NCBI GenBank assembly: GCA_025359785.1
Contig: JANYET010000050.1
Span: forward strand, 186,001-250,000
Direction: 5' to 3'
Length of the DNA stretch: 64,000 nucleotides
DNA from: Alphaproteobacteria bacterium
GTDB taxonomy: Bacteria > Pseudomonadota > Alphaproteobacteria > Caulobacterales > Caulobacteraceae
In this document: positions 7,674 to 15,381 of the stretch, in pieces
How the letters are laid out: every line of letters starts with the position of its first letter
Position numbering within the stretch: position 1 is the first letter of the stretch
Program-made: the position numbers and the translations under genes
The notes under the pieces: model-generated
The model's input: the letters and a program-made list of their open reading frames with translations, nothing else
What the model was told of the DNA's origin: nothing
Database searches by the model: none

Positions 7674-9344
7674 ATGGCGACCCCAATCACCGATGCCGTC
7701 ATTCGCTTCGAGCCAGATGGCTATGACTTGAATCGCCCCTGGCTTCTGGGTCGCCAGTCCGCCGGCCACGGTTTTCTGCGCGCGGCGGTTCAGGGCCGGG
7801 GCGAGGGCCCGGTCTACGGCTACACGCCCAGCGCACAGTCCGCCGAGGCCTTCGGCCAGATGGTCCGTGGCTTCGATCCGGCCGCGACGCCGGAGTGGAT
7901 TCAGGGCGAGCACCTCGGCCGCATCGGTCAGACGCGAGGCATCCTCTATCTCGCCGACCCGACCCTGACCCTGTTCGCCCGCCCGAGGCTCCGCGTCGGC
8001 CCGACCCGCTATTCCCTGTGCGGCGTCACCCACACGCTGTCGACCGCCGGGACCCAGCAGTTCATCGCCGAACTGTTGTCGGAGGCCGTCATGCCGTGGG
8101 ACGCGCTGGTCTGCACTTCGACCGCGGCGCTGAGGACCGTCGAGGTGATCCTCGAGGCCCAGACCGACTACCTTCGCTGGCGTTTCGGCGCCGGCCTGAG
8201 CCTTCGGCCGCCCCAGCTCCCGGTCATTCCGCTCGGGGTTCATTGCGACGACTTCGCCTTCACCGACCAGGACAAGGCCGCCGCGCGCGACGCCCTGGGC
8301 CTCGCCGCCGACGAGGTCGCGGCCCTCTACGTCGGTCGCCTCGTGCTCAGCGGCAAGGCTCACCCCCTGCCGCTCTTCCAGGGCCTGCAGGCCGCGGCCG
8401 AGCGATCGGGCCGAAAGCTCGCCCTGATCCTCTGCGGCCAGGCCCCCAAGGCCGACGTGCGGGCCGCCTATCTGGACGGCGCGGCCAGCTATGCGCCGGA
8501 CGTCCGTTTGATCACGGTCGACAGCCGCCAGGACGCCGCGCGCCGCCGCGCCTGGGCGGCCGGGGACATCTTCGTCTCCCTCGCCGATGGCATCCAGGAG
8601 ACCTTCGGCCTGACCCCGATCGAAGCCATGGCCGCGGGCCTTCCGGCCGTTGTCTCCGACTACAACGGCTACCAGGACACGGTGCGCGACGGCGTCGACG
8701 GCTTCCGCATCGCCACCTGGGCGCCGGAGCCGGGACGCGCCGGTCACACCTACGCCCTGCGCCACGAACTCGAACTGCTGGACTACGACAACTACTGCTG
8801 GGTCGCCGCCGCCGCGACCTCCGTCGACCTGCGACAGCTCGCCGAACGCCTGACCGATCTGGTCGAAAGCCCCGACCTGCGCCGCCGCCTGGGCCAGGCC
8901 GGCCAGGCCCGGGCGCGAGCCGTCTATGACTGGCCCCACGTCTACCGCCAGTACCAGGCGCTTTGGGCCGATCTCAACGCCCGTCGCGCGGCGGTGGCCA
9001 ACAACCCCGACGACCTGGCCTGGGCCGCCGCCGCGCCCCGCGCCGCGCCCTCGAGGCTCGATCCCTTCCAGAGCTTCGGCCACTACCCCACCGCCCAGAT
9101 CACCCCGCGGACCCAGGCCGCGCTCACGCCCGGCCTGACTCTCGAAACCTACCGCGCCCGCATCGCCGACCCCCTCTTCCCCCGCACCGATATCCCGGAA
9201 AGCGTCGTCTCGGCCGTCTGGGCGGAACTCGCCCGAGGCCCCGCCATCGTCGCCGCTCTCGCAACGCCGGCCGGACTAACGGAGGGCTGGACTATGGTGG
9301 TTGTGGGGACGTTGGCGAAGATGGGGTTGATCGTACTCCGCTAA
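7674..9344 (+). CDS. GT4-type glycosyltransferase carried in the phage tail region
   Basis: 556 residues from ATG 7674, preceded by AGGAAGG (7664-7670). It has the GT-B, GT4 signatures: LPVIPLGVHCDDFAF, the nucleotide-sugar domain opening ALYVGRLVLSGKAHPLPLF, and the donor-site block DGIQETFGLTPIEAMAAGLP followed by AVVSDYNGYQDTVRDGVDGF. The last 110 residues are an extra Ala/Pro-rich tail. It is transcribed against the tail genes on both sides, as expected of a self-contained moron. Likely roles are modification of surface polysaccharide (receptor masking) or of virion protein; both are inference. The methyltransferase gene follows 58 bases later. Confidence 0.85.
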   Translation: MATPITDAVIRFEPDGYDLNRPWLLGRQSAGHGFLRAAVQGRGEGPVYGYTPSAQSAEAFGQMVRGFDPAATPEWIQGEHLGRIGQTRGILYLADPTLTLFARPRLRVGPTRYSLCGVTHTLSTAGTQQFIAELLSEAVMPWDALVCTSTAALRTVEVILEAQTDYLRWRFGAGLSLRPPQLPVIPLGVHCDDFAFTDQDKAAARDALGLAADEVAALYVGRLVLSGKAHPLPLFQGLQAAAERSGRKLALILCGQAPKADVRAAYLDGAASYAPDVRLITVDSRQDAARRRAWAAGDIFVSLADGIQETFGLTPIEAMAAGLPAVVSDYNGYQDTVRDGVDGFRIATWAPEPGRAGHTYALRHELELLDYDNYCWVAAAATSVDLRQLAERLTDLVESPDLRRRLGQAGQARARAVYDWPHVYRQYQALWADLNARRAAVANNPDDLAWAAAAPRAAPSRLDPFQSFGHYPTAQITPRTQAALTPGLTLETYRARIADPLFPRTDIPESVVSAVWAELARGPAIVAALATPAGLTEGWTMVVVGTLAKMGLIVLR

Positions 9345-9402
9345 GATTGGGGGATCTGTTCCGCTGGTGGTCCGCAACCGGCTCTTGGAGTATCTCGGAT
9401 AT

Positions 9403-9981
9403 ATGAAGTTCAATATGGGCTGCGGTCATCGGAAGTTGGCTGGCTTTATCAACGTGGACACGTCGGTTCTCTGCGAGCCAGATGAGGTTGTGGACCTAGA
9501 GGTGCTTCCATGGCCATGGCCCGATGGGTGCGCATCAGAGATCCGCTTCATCCATTCGCTCGAACACATGGGTCAAACTCCCTCTGGGTTTTTAGGGATC
9601 ATGTGCGAAATCTACCGCCTCGCTACGGACGGGTGCGAAATCACGATTCACGTACCCCACCCACGGCATGACAATTTCTTAAACGATCCAACCCACGTGC
9701 GCCCAATCACGGCGGGTACGCTGGCGCTCTTCGACAAGCGACTATGTGAGAACGCCCTAGCTTTGGGGGGAGCAAACACACCGCTCGCATTGATGCTTGG
9801 GCTGGATTTCGAGACCGTCGCCACAGAAACAGCGTTAGACGAGCCATACTTCACGCGCCTCAAATCGGGCGTTCTGAGCGAAGCCGACGCATACCAACTC
9901 TTGCTTACTCAGAACAACATTGCTCGAGAGCTACGTTTCGTACTTAGGGCGAGGAAACCTAAGACATCGTCAGGCGTGTAA
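9403..9981 (+). CDS. SAM-dependent methyltransferase-like protein, low GC
   Basis: 192 residues from ATG 9403. The N-terminus MKFNMGCGHRKLAGFINVD carries SAM motif I (NMGCG), and FIHSLEHMGQ corresponds to the post-motif region of class I methyltransferases. The rest (TIHVPHPRHDNFLNDPTHVR) fits small polysaccharide- or protein-linked methyltransferases. Codon use and base composition are visibly less GC-rich than the flanking genes, with many A/T third positions, suggesting recent transfer. It follows the glycosyltransferase in the same direction and may modify the same glycan. Its 3' end overlaps the opposing tail gene by 23 bases. Confidence 0.75.
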   Translation: MKFNMGCGHRKLAGFINVDTSVLCEPDEVVDLEVLPWPWPDGCASEIRFIHSLEHMGQTPSGFLGIMCEIYRLATDGCEITIHVPHPRHDNFLNDPTHVRPITAGTLALFDKRLCENALALGGANTPLALMLGLDFETVATETALDEPYFTRLKSGVLSEADAYQLLLTQNNIARELRFVLRARKPKTSSGV

Positions 9982-10648
9982 AGATGGCAAATAGTTGACC
10001 GCTACCCGCCGTGAAGCCGTTGGCTTGCCCGCCACCACTCCCAGCATTGGTGCCGCTTACGCCGGGGGTAGCTCCTGCTCCGCCGTTTACGATATCTCCG
10101 AAACTGCTGAAGCCACCACTGCCGCCACCGCCACCATTAGATCCGTTGGTACCACCCCCCGGGCCGCCATCGGTACCAGCGGAACCCGCTGCGGCAGAAG
10201 TTCCTCCGGTTCCGCCGGCGCGATGAATTTCATTGATGCTGGGCTGCGTGTTCGCGCCACCGCCGGCGCCTGGCGCAGGACTAGCGCCACCCTTGCCTCC
10301 GAGTGCGCGGACGGTCTGGCCGGTAGGCAGCGTGATAGTGCTGTCGCCGCCGTCGCTAGAGTTGCCGGAGCCCGCTGCACCGATGCTGTAAGACAGCAGC
10401 GTATTTGCGGGGCATGGGAAACGCGCCCAGACTGACTCGGCCCCGCCGCCGGCACCGTTGCCGCCCGACTGCTGGCATCCGCCGCCTGCTCCAATAATCC
10501 AGACTTCCACAACGGCCGGGTAGTTCGGCGAAACCACCGTGGCCGGGCCAGTTGCAGTTCTGTAGGCGATCTCCCGAACGCGGATTCGGGCGGCCCTCGG
10601 GATCATCCGCTGACCAGAAAAGCCTCGGAGGGGTTGACCAACAGCCAT
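9959..10648 (-). CDS. Glycine-rich phage tail tip/fibre protein
   Basis: 229 residues from ATG 10648, which shares one base with the upstream stop (TGATG). After an N-terminal segment (AVGQPLRGFSGQRMIPRA) the protein becomes a long low-complexity domain dominated by Gly, Ala and Ser, with runs such as NGSNGGGGGSGGFSSFGD. Glycine-rich domains of this kind are known in phage adhesins, where polyglycine helices bundle and display receptor-binding loops. It is the last of four short structural genes downstream of the adaptor. Its repeats make it prone to recombination and host-range variation (inference). Confidence 0.75.
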   Translation of the reverse strand: MAVGQPLRGFSGQRMIPRAARIRVREIAYRTATGPATVVSPNYPAVVEVWIIGAGGGCQQSGGNGAGGGAESVWARFPCPANTLLSYSIGAAGSGNSSDGGDSTITLPTGQTVRALGGKGGASPAPGAGGGANTQPSINEIHRAGGTGGTSAAAGSAGTDGGPGGGTNGSNGGGGGSGGFSSFGDIVNGGAGATPGVSGTNAGSGGGQANGFTAGSGQLFAIFTRLTMS

Positions 10649-11055
10649 CAGTAATTCGCCCACTCAGCTTCGAACCCGACCGCGCCCGTCACGCCGATCG
10701 CCACATAGAGCTGCTCACCGGCCTGCAGGATTTTCGGGTTGTCGTCCGAGTAGCCGAAGTCGGTCACCGGGGCGGCCGTGGTCTGGGCCATGGTATAGGC
10801 GGCCATCAGCGCGCTGTTGGAGAACCGCTTGGTGGTCCCCGCGTCCGACGACCGGAACTCCTGCAGCTGGGTGGCGGTCACGCTCGCCAGCGGGATGGCG
10901 CGCAGCTTGGTGAGCCGCGCCCCCGCGGCGCCGGCCGTCGCCACCAGCACGGTGTTGGTGGGCGACGTCGTGTAGCTGGTGTTCGCCGTCGAGCAGGCCA
11001 CGAAGCTCGACTGCGGCGTCTGCGGCGTGATGATCGAATTGGCTGTGCCGGGCAT
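10648..11055 (-). CDS. Phage structural protein (tail region)
   Basis: 135 residues with a strong ribosome site, AAGGAGG eight bases before ATG 11055. The sequence (MPGTANSIITPQTPQSSFVA, then SPTNTVLVATAGAAGARLTK and QLYVAIGVTGAVGFEAEWAN) is a beta-rich small virion protein with the two-strand start and terminal EAEW commonly seen in small phage fibre or decoration proteins. No enzymatic feature is present. It is coupled to the glycine-rich gene by a one-base stop/start overlap. Confidence 0.7.
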   Translation of the reverse strand: MPGTANSIITPQTPQSSFVACSTANTSYTTSPTNTVLVATAGAAGARLTKLRAIPLASVTATQLQEFRSSDAGTTKRFSNSALMAAYTMAQTTAAPVTDFGYSDDNPKILQAGEQLYVAIGVTGAVGFEAEWANY

Positions 11056-11067
11056 GGTCTTGCCTCC

Positions 11068-11703
11068 TTAAAGGGCGACGGCGAGCGCCACGGCCCGCCC
11101 GAGAAAAGCTGCGTTGTCGGAAAGGTCGGTGCTGGCCACCGGCTGCCAGCCGGCCACGGCCCCGTCGGTCTTGAGGAACTTGCCCGCGTTGCCGGTCTGG
11201 CCCGGCAGGATGCCGGCGTTGGCGGTGAACGCGACCCCGTCCACATAGGCCTTGGTGGCCGCCCCCTGGGGCGTCGTCGGGTCGGCCAGGCCGGTCAGGG
11301 GCTGGCCGCCGAAACTGGTCCCCTGGACCCGCAGCACATTGGCCCCGTCACAGGCGACTTGGGCGATCTCGCCGGGCTGCACCGCGACGGCGGCGCCGGC
11401 CCCCGTCGAGAGCGTCACCACGCCGGAGCAGGCGTTCCAGATCACATAGGCCTTGCTGACGCTGGGCGCCGTCACCGTGAACGGCCCCGCGCCGGTGAAC
11501 TTGATCATCGCCGCGCGCGCCTCGTCGTCGCCGGCGTTGGCGGTGGTCAGGGCATAGGCGCCGGTCAGCGCCTTGGTCAGGAAGCCGGCCACCGCATAAT
11601 CCGCGTGGGCCAGCACCGCGTTCAGCTTGTCGCCCCACAGGTTGATGTTCTCGCCGGTGAACTGCAGCTCGAAACGCAGGGATGAAGACCAGGACGAAGG
11701 CAT
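11068..11703 (-). CDS. Tail fibre-like structural protein
   Basis: 211 residues. The opening MPSSWSSSLRFELQFTGENI, then NLWGDKLNAVLAHADYAV, is a recurrent N-terminal motif of phage tail fibre or collar proteins that attach to the baseplate or hub. The C-terminal half has LTGLADPTTPQGAATKAYVD, another widespread fibre motif, and KFLKTDGAVAGWQPV. The start codon shares one base with the upstream stop (TGATG at 11703). It probably forms part of the short tail's fibre. Confidence 0.75.
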   Translation of the reverse strand: MPSSWSSSLRFELQFTGENINLWGDKLNAVLAHADYAVAGFLTKALTGAYALTTANAGDDEARAAMIKFTGAGPFTVTAPSVSKAYVIWNACSGVVTLSTGAGAAVAVQPGEIAQVACDGANVLRVQGTSFGGQPLTGLADPTTPQGAATKAYVDGVAFTANAGILPGQTGNAGKFLKTDGAVAGWQPVASTDLSDNAAFLGRAVALAVAL

Positions 11704-11978
11704 CAGACGATCACCGCGCCGGTGTCTTCACGCAGCCAGTGGCTACCGTCGGAGTGGGCCAGGATGTTCAGGTCGCTGACCAGGCACACGCAGGTCGGAT
11801 AGCTCGCCGCGGGCGGCAGCTTGGCCTGGCTCACCGGAAACACCGGCTTCGGCGCCTGCGGCGTCTGCAGGTCGCGGATCGCGTCCTGGATCGAGGTCAG
11901 GACCGCGTGAAGGGCGGCCGGGATTCCCGGTCCGATGGGGGTGAGCCCGATTGCGGTCGGCCCAATATTCGCAGGCAT
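11703..11978 (-). CDS. Small phage structural protein
   Basis: 91 residues from ATG 11978, preceded by GAGGAG at optimal spacing; a TTG two codons upstream is ignored. The N-terminus is Gly/Pro/Ile-rich (MPANIGPTAIGLTPIGPGIP), followed by a short helix and a C-terminal beta part with SDGSHWLREDTGAVI. The HWLR-DTG ending is common in small tail-associated proteins of podoviruses with this gene order. The function is unknown. It is tightly coupled on both sides. Confidence 0.65.
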   Translation of the reverse strand: MPANIGPTAIGLTPIGPGIPAALHAVLTSIQDAIRDLQTPQAPKPVFPVSQAKLPPAASYPTCVCLVSDLNILAHSDGSHWLREDTGAVIV

Positions 11979-11980
11979 GT

Positions 11981-12622
11981 TCAAACTCCTCGGATGATGT
12001 CGAAGCCGCCGCCGCGGCTGCGCGGCAGGTCTGTGACCAGGCTCCGCGCCGCGCGGGACCGGGCGTCCTTGGCGTTGAGCTCACCGATCGCCCGGGCCAG
12101 CCGGGCCTCATAGGTCTGGGCCAGGTCGTCGTCGCGCAGGAACGGGCCGGCCTCGCAAAGCGTCGCGAACAGATAGGCGTCGGCCCCGTCGGCCAGCAGG
12201 CCGTTGGTGGGCGAAGCGTCCGACAGCGCGAACTTCACCAGCATCCGCAGCACCAGCCCGTAGGCCTGGTCGCAGGGCCGGTCGAAGGCGAGGCTGGCCC
12301 CGTCGACGCCCCAGCTGCCGGGCCGTCCCGCGACGGTGGACGCCGCCACCAGGCTGGGCTCGACGAGGCGCATCGCCGTGCGTCGGCCGCCGTCCACGAT
12401 CCACAGGGCCAGCGGCTCGGCGAACCCGCCGGGCAGCGCGATCGTCCGCGCCCCGGCCGGCGCTGTCAGCGAAACCTCGCTCTCCGCCAGCCGGGTCCGC
12501 AAACTGCGGTTCAGCCGCGCCTCGCCCAGGGCGATGAATTCCGGGATCCGCGCCGTCAGGTCGGCGCGCACCAGCCAGTTGGCGGTCGCCGCCTGCAGCT
12601 CGGCATAGGTCGTGATCGCCAT
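11981..12622 (-). CDS. Phage adaptor (head-tail connector) protein
   Basis: 213 residues: MAITTYAELQAATANWLVRA, then DLTARIPEFIALGEARLNRS. This start (tYaeLqaavanWl.R.Dl...IP.FI.laEarlnr.lr) is diagnostic of the phage adaptor family that includes P22 gp4-like proteins. These form a ring under the portal and connect it to the tail. The rest contains the helix-rich CEAGPFLRDDDLAQTYEARL segment typical of the family. Position and size agree with an adaptor. It ends 2 bases before the next gene starts. Confidence 0.85.
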   Translation of the reverse strand: MAITTYAELQAATANWLVRADLTARIPEFIALGEARLNRSLRTRLAESEVSLTAPAGARTIALPGGFAEPLALWIVDGGRRTAMRLVEPSLVAASTVAGRPGSWGVDGASLAFDRPCDQAYGLVLRMLVKFALSDASPTNGLLADGADAYLFATLCEAGPFLRDDDLAQTYEARLARAIGELNAKDARSRAARSLVTDLPRSRGGGFDIIRGV

Positions 12623-12656
12623 CGGCGGCCTCGATTGTCAGAGTTGGGAATGGGAC

Positions 12657-12690
12657 GGCGCCGGGCCGGCGCCACGGCCGGCCCGGCGCC
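12657..12690 (-). terminator. GC-rich 14-bp hairpin in the late operon
   Basis: Perfect inverted repeat GGCGCCGGGCCGGC / GCCGGCCCGGCGCC with a 6-base loop, in the 105-base gap between the decoration-like gene and the adaptor gene. No T-run follows, so it is better read as an attenuator or mRNA-stabilising stem than a full terminator. Confidence 0.6.
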
Positions 12691-12727
12691 GCGGACGAGC
12701 GCGGAGAGGTGCAGAGGGGGACGCTCG

Positions 12728-13036
12728 TCAGAACACGGCCGCGCCGAAGGTCTTCTCCGCGCGGAAATAGAACAGCAGGTAGGACTCCACCGCCGGGTCG
12801 ATGGCACCCGCTGTGGTGTTGCCGAAGGTGATGGCTAGCGTGTCCGCCGCCGAGACCCGGGCGGTCGAGACCACCAGGCCGGCATGCAGTGACGGCTTGT
12901 TGACGTGGACGAAATCGCCCGGCCTCAAGCCCTTCACGGTAAAGGCCTGCTCCGCGGAGGTGTTGGCCCCCACGGCGCCGACGTCCAGCGCGAGCAGGCA
13001 AACGCCGAAGCGGTCTTCGTTGATCATGGCGCCCAT
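12728..13036 (-). CDS. Capsid decoration-like structural protein
   Basis: 102 residues from ATG 13036, chosen because GGAGG lies seven bases upstream. The longer open frame to 13141 is arginine-rich noncoding sequence. The protein reads MGAMINEDRFGVCLLALDVG and later GLRPGDFVHVNKPSLHAGLV, then a beta-rich segment ending FYFRAEKTFGAAVF. It lies between coat and adaptor, where podoviruses often place small head-decoration proteins, and its all-beta look agrees. No specific family is recognised. Confidence 0.65.
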   Translation of the reverse strand: MGAMINEDRFGVCLLALDVGAVGANTSAEQAFTVKGLRPGDFVHVNKPSLHAGLVVSTARVSAADTLAITFGNTTAGAIDPAVESYLLFYFRAEKTFGAAVF

Positions 13037-13074
13037 GGGCGGCCCTCCGATGTCTGGGAATGAAAAGCACGATC

Positions 13075-13137
13075 GAGCCGCCCCGCGCCCCGGGGTGCGC
13101 CCCGGGGTGCGCCTCAAGATGCGAAGCGGGGCGGCTC
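13075..13137 (-). terminator. Structured element after the coat gene
   Basis: A 12-bp perfect inverted repeat (GAGCCGCCCCGC at 13075-13086, GCGGGGCGGCTC at 13126-13137) encloses two tandem copies of GCCCCGGGGTGC (13087-13098 and 13099-13110), each itself foldable. It begins 17 bases after the coat stop codon. There is no T-run. It probably attenuates transcription or protects the abundant coat mRNA's 3' end. Confidence 0.55.
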
Positions 13138-13153
13138 TCACGCGGGCGTCGCG

Positions 13154-14329
13154 TCAGCGGTTGGCGAGGCGGCAGGCGAGTTGCGGCCGGATGGTCTTGA
13201 ATCCGTAAAGTACGTCCAGACGGCAGGGAAATTTGTCTGAGTTGATGTCGTACTGCCGCACGATCCGCATCGACACGCCGTCGAAGGCCTCGCGGGCCGC
13301 GAAGTCCACGCCACGCGGCATCACCATGTCGGCGCTGGCGAAGGCGAACGCCCCCTTCTGATAGGCCATCGAGATCCCGTAGTTCACCGAGGCCGTGCCC
13401 GGGAACGCGATCACCACGCCCGAGGCCGGCGAGCCGGACACGTTCTGCAGCGCTCCCGAGGTCACAATCGCCGGGCTGATCGGGAACGATGTGGTCGTCA
13501 CCGTGCCCGCCGTGATCACGAACTGCTGCAAAATCCCGGTCGATTGTTTGGTCTCGGGATGCACCCGGAACACGCCGGGCATGGTGAAGACATCACCCTG
13601 CACCGGCAGGCCGGCGCCGGTGTTGACCGCCAGCGTCGCGCCCGTCTGCGCGGCGCCGTTTACTTGATAGGCGGCGTTGGCCGCGCCGCGCGGATGCGAC
13701 GGCCACAGCGTGTTCTCCATGAAATCGAAGCCGGCGGTGCGGCCCATGAAGCCTTCGCGGTTCTGCTTGGAGATCGCCGTCTGGTCGTTGAACAGACCCT
13801 TCAGCGCGTCCACCAGGTCGACATTGTCCTGGGTGTTCAGGTTGCAGGTCCGCGCGTTCAGCGGCGCCAGGTTGTCCACCAGGATCTTGCGGCCCTGCAG
13901 CACCTTGGTGAAGGTCGCCGGCAGGGACTGGTTGTCCACCTGGTTGTAGACGTCGCGGTACATGGTCATGGCGTCCGCCTCGATATTGGCGGCCAGCACC
14001 GCCATGGCCGGCTCCAGGATGCGCTCGGAGAAGTCGTCGAGCGCCAGCGTCAGGTCCACCGACGTGAAGTTCAGGTCGACGCCCTTCTGGGTCTGCACCT
14101 TCAGGTCCACGGTCGATTCCGTGGTGTCCTGCGCGGCCAGCGTCGAGCCGGTCCGCACCGTGTACTGGTTGGGCAGGCGCACCTTCAGGGTGTCGCCCAC
14201 CTTGGCGCCCTGGCGGGCGAAGCTGTCGTCGTATTCGCGCGTGATCGAGCCCACGAAGTTGAGCTTCTGATGCAGCACGCGCAGGGCCTCCCGCGTTACA
14301 GCGGTCGGCGTCAGGATGGCGTTGGCCAT
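13154..14329 (-). CDS. Major capsid (coat) protein, P22 gp5-like
   Basis: 391 residues starting MANAILTPTAVTREALRVLH followed by QKLNFVGSITREYDDSFARQ. This N-terminus is characteristic of P22-type coat proteins (HK97 fold with an inserted domain). Later parts include GDTLKVRLPNQYTVRTGSTL and the C-terminal MRIVRQYDINSDKFPCRLDV followed by LYGFKTIRPQLACRL, the usual coat ending. The ribosome site AAAGGA precedes ATG 14329. Coat subunits assemble on the scaffold encoded just upstream in the transcript. The frame is intact and of normal length, so the shell could still be made. Confidence 0.93.
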   Translation of the reverse strand: MANAILTPTAVTREALRVLHQKLNFVGSITREYDDSFARQGAKVGDTLKVRLPNQYTVRTGSTLAAQDTTESTVDLKVQTQKGVDLNFTSVDLTLALDDFSERILEPAMAVLAANIEADAMTMYRDVYNQVDNQSLPATFTKVLQGRKILVDNLAPLNARTCNLNTQDNVDLVDALKGLFNDQTAISKQNREGFMGRTAGFDFMENTLWPSHPRGAANAAYQVNGAAQTGATLAVNTGAGLPVQGDVFTMPGVFRVHPETKQSTGILQQFVITAGTVTTTSFPISPAIVTSGALQNVSGSPASGVVIAFPGTASVNYGISMAYQKGAFAFASADMVMPRGVDFAAREAFDGVSMRIVRQYDINSDKFPCRLDVLYGFKTIRPQLACRLANR

Positions 14330-14407
14330 TCGGTCGTCCTTTCAAGAATGTTGTTGTGGTGGTCCGCGCGAAGACCGCCGAGGCGCGGATGCGCGTGCTC
14401 GGGGGCG

Positions 14408-14423
14408 GCCGGCCTTGGCCGGC
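14408..14423. repeat. Palindromic hairpin in the coat leader
   Basis: GCCGGCC-TT-GGCCGGC, a 7-bp stem in the 176-base gap between scaffold and coat genes. A further self-complementary block (GGGCCCGGGCCC, about 15335-15346) lies in the portal-scaffold gap. Confidence 0.5.
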
Positions 14424-14505
14424 GGCGGCGTTTATCGGTTGCGATCAGGCCCGATGGTCCAGGCCGTTGGCGTCGCCGCGCGGCCGGGAGGCGTCCTGAC
14501 CGGCG

Positions 14506-15315
14506 TCAGCGGCCCTTCCGCACGAGATCGTTGCGCCGCTGCATCCACTCCTTGGTGCCAAGCTCGTCGCGCACCCCGCCGCCACCGGCCGCGGAGCCCG
14601 AAACCAGCACCGCCGGCCGCACCGCCTGGGCCTGGGCGGCGGTCCTGGCGGCGCCTTCCCGCTGGCCCGCCATCTCCGCCTGATGGGCCCGATGCAGGAT
14701 CTTCCAGACCCGCGGATCATCCTGCTGGCTCAGTTCCTCCAGCGTCACCCCGTGCGTCTGAGCGTAGTCCACCAGCTTGGCCGCCAGCTCAGGCGACCAG
14801 CCGTCGATCTCCTTCTGCAATGTCCGCCCGGCCTCGGCCATCCGCGCCGCCGCGGCGTGGGCGGCCTGCAGCCGCCCGTGCGCCGCACGCTGCCCAATCG
14901 TCTGCGCCAGACCCTCACGGGCATGGGCCATCTGCTGAAGACGGTCCCACAACGCCTGCGCGCCGTGCGGATCCTCGGCGGCGTAGGCCTGCCAGTCCAC
15001 GCCGCCCAGATGCTCGAGCTGATGGTCCAGCGCCGCGAGATGCACCTGCTCGCCGCTGGCCTGGCCCACCGCTTGGGCGTGCGCCGCCACGGCCTCCCGC
15101 TCCGCCTCAAGCCCGCGCCGATGGTGTGCCAGCTCCTGGGTTTTGCGCGTGTAGTCGGCCTGCCGCAGGAACGCGCCCTTCAGCGCCGCCGGCAGGGTAT
15201 GGACCTGCCCGTCGAGCTCGAGGTCGAAGGTGCCGTCGCCGTCGTCTTCGGCCGGCGCGGCCTCGGCGATATCGCGCACGGGTTCGTCGGCGCTCAGCGC
15301 CTCATCGTCTTGCAT
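14506..15315 (-). CDS. Phage scaffolding protein
   Basis: 269 residues, acidic at the start (MQDDEALSADEPVRDIAEAA), then GTFDLELDGQVHTLPAALKG with FLRQADYTRKTQELAHHRRG. The pattern of a small beta motif (LeldGq.h.LP.alkg.flrqaDYTrKTQEla) followed by long helices is what scaffold proteins of these podoviruses look like. The C-terminus (ELGTKEWMQRRNDLVRKGR) is basic, as required for coat binding in P22 gp8. It lies between portal and coat, the canonical place. It is needed for assembly and absent from the mature virion in the family. Confidence 0.85.
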   Translation of the reverse strand: MQDDEALSADEPVRDIAEAAPAEDDGDGTFDLELDGQVHTLPAALKGAFLRQADYTRKTQELAHHRRGLEAEREAVAAHAQAVGQASGEQVHLAALDHQLEHLGGVDWQAYAAEDPHGAQALWDRLQQMAHAREGLAQTIGQRAAHGRLQAAHAAAARMAEAGRTLQKEIDGWSPELAAKLVDYAQTHGVTLEELSQQDDPRVWKILHRAHQAEMAGQREGAARTAAQAQAVRPAVLVSGSAAGGGGVRDELGTKEWMQRRNDLVRKGR

Positions 15316-15381
15316 GGGGTTTCCTTTGGAATCCGGGCCCGGGCCCGTGGGAGAGAATGGACGGTCTCGGTCCGTCGCGGC

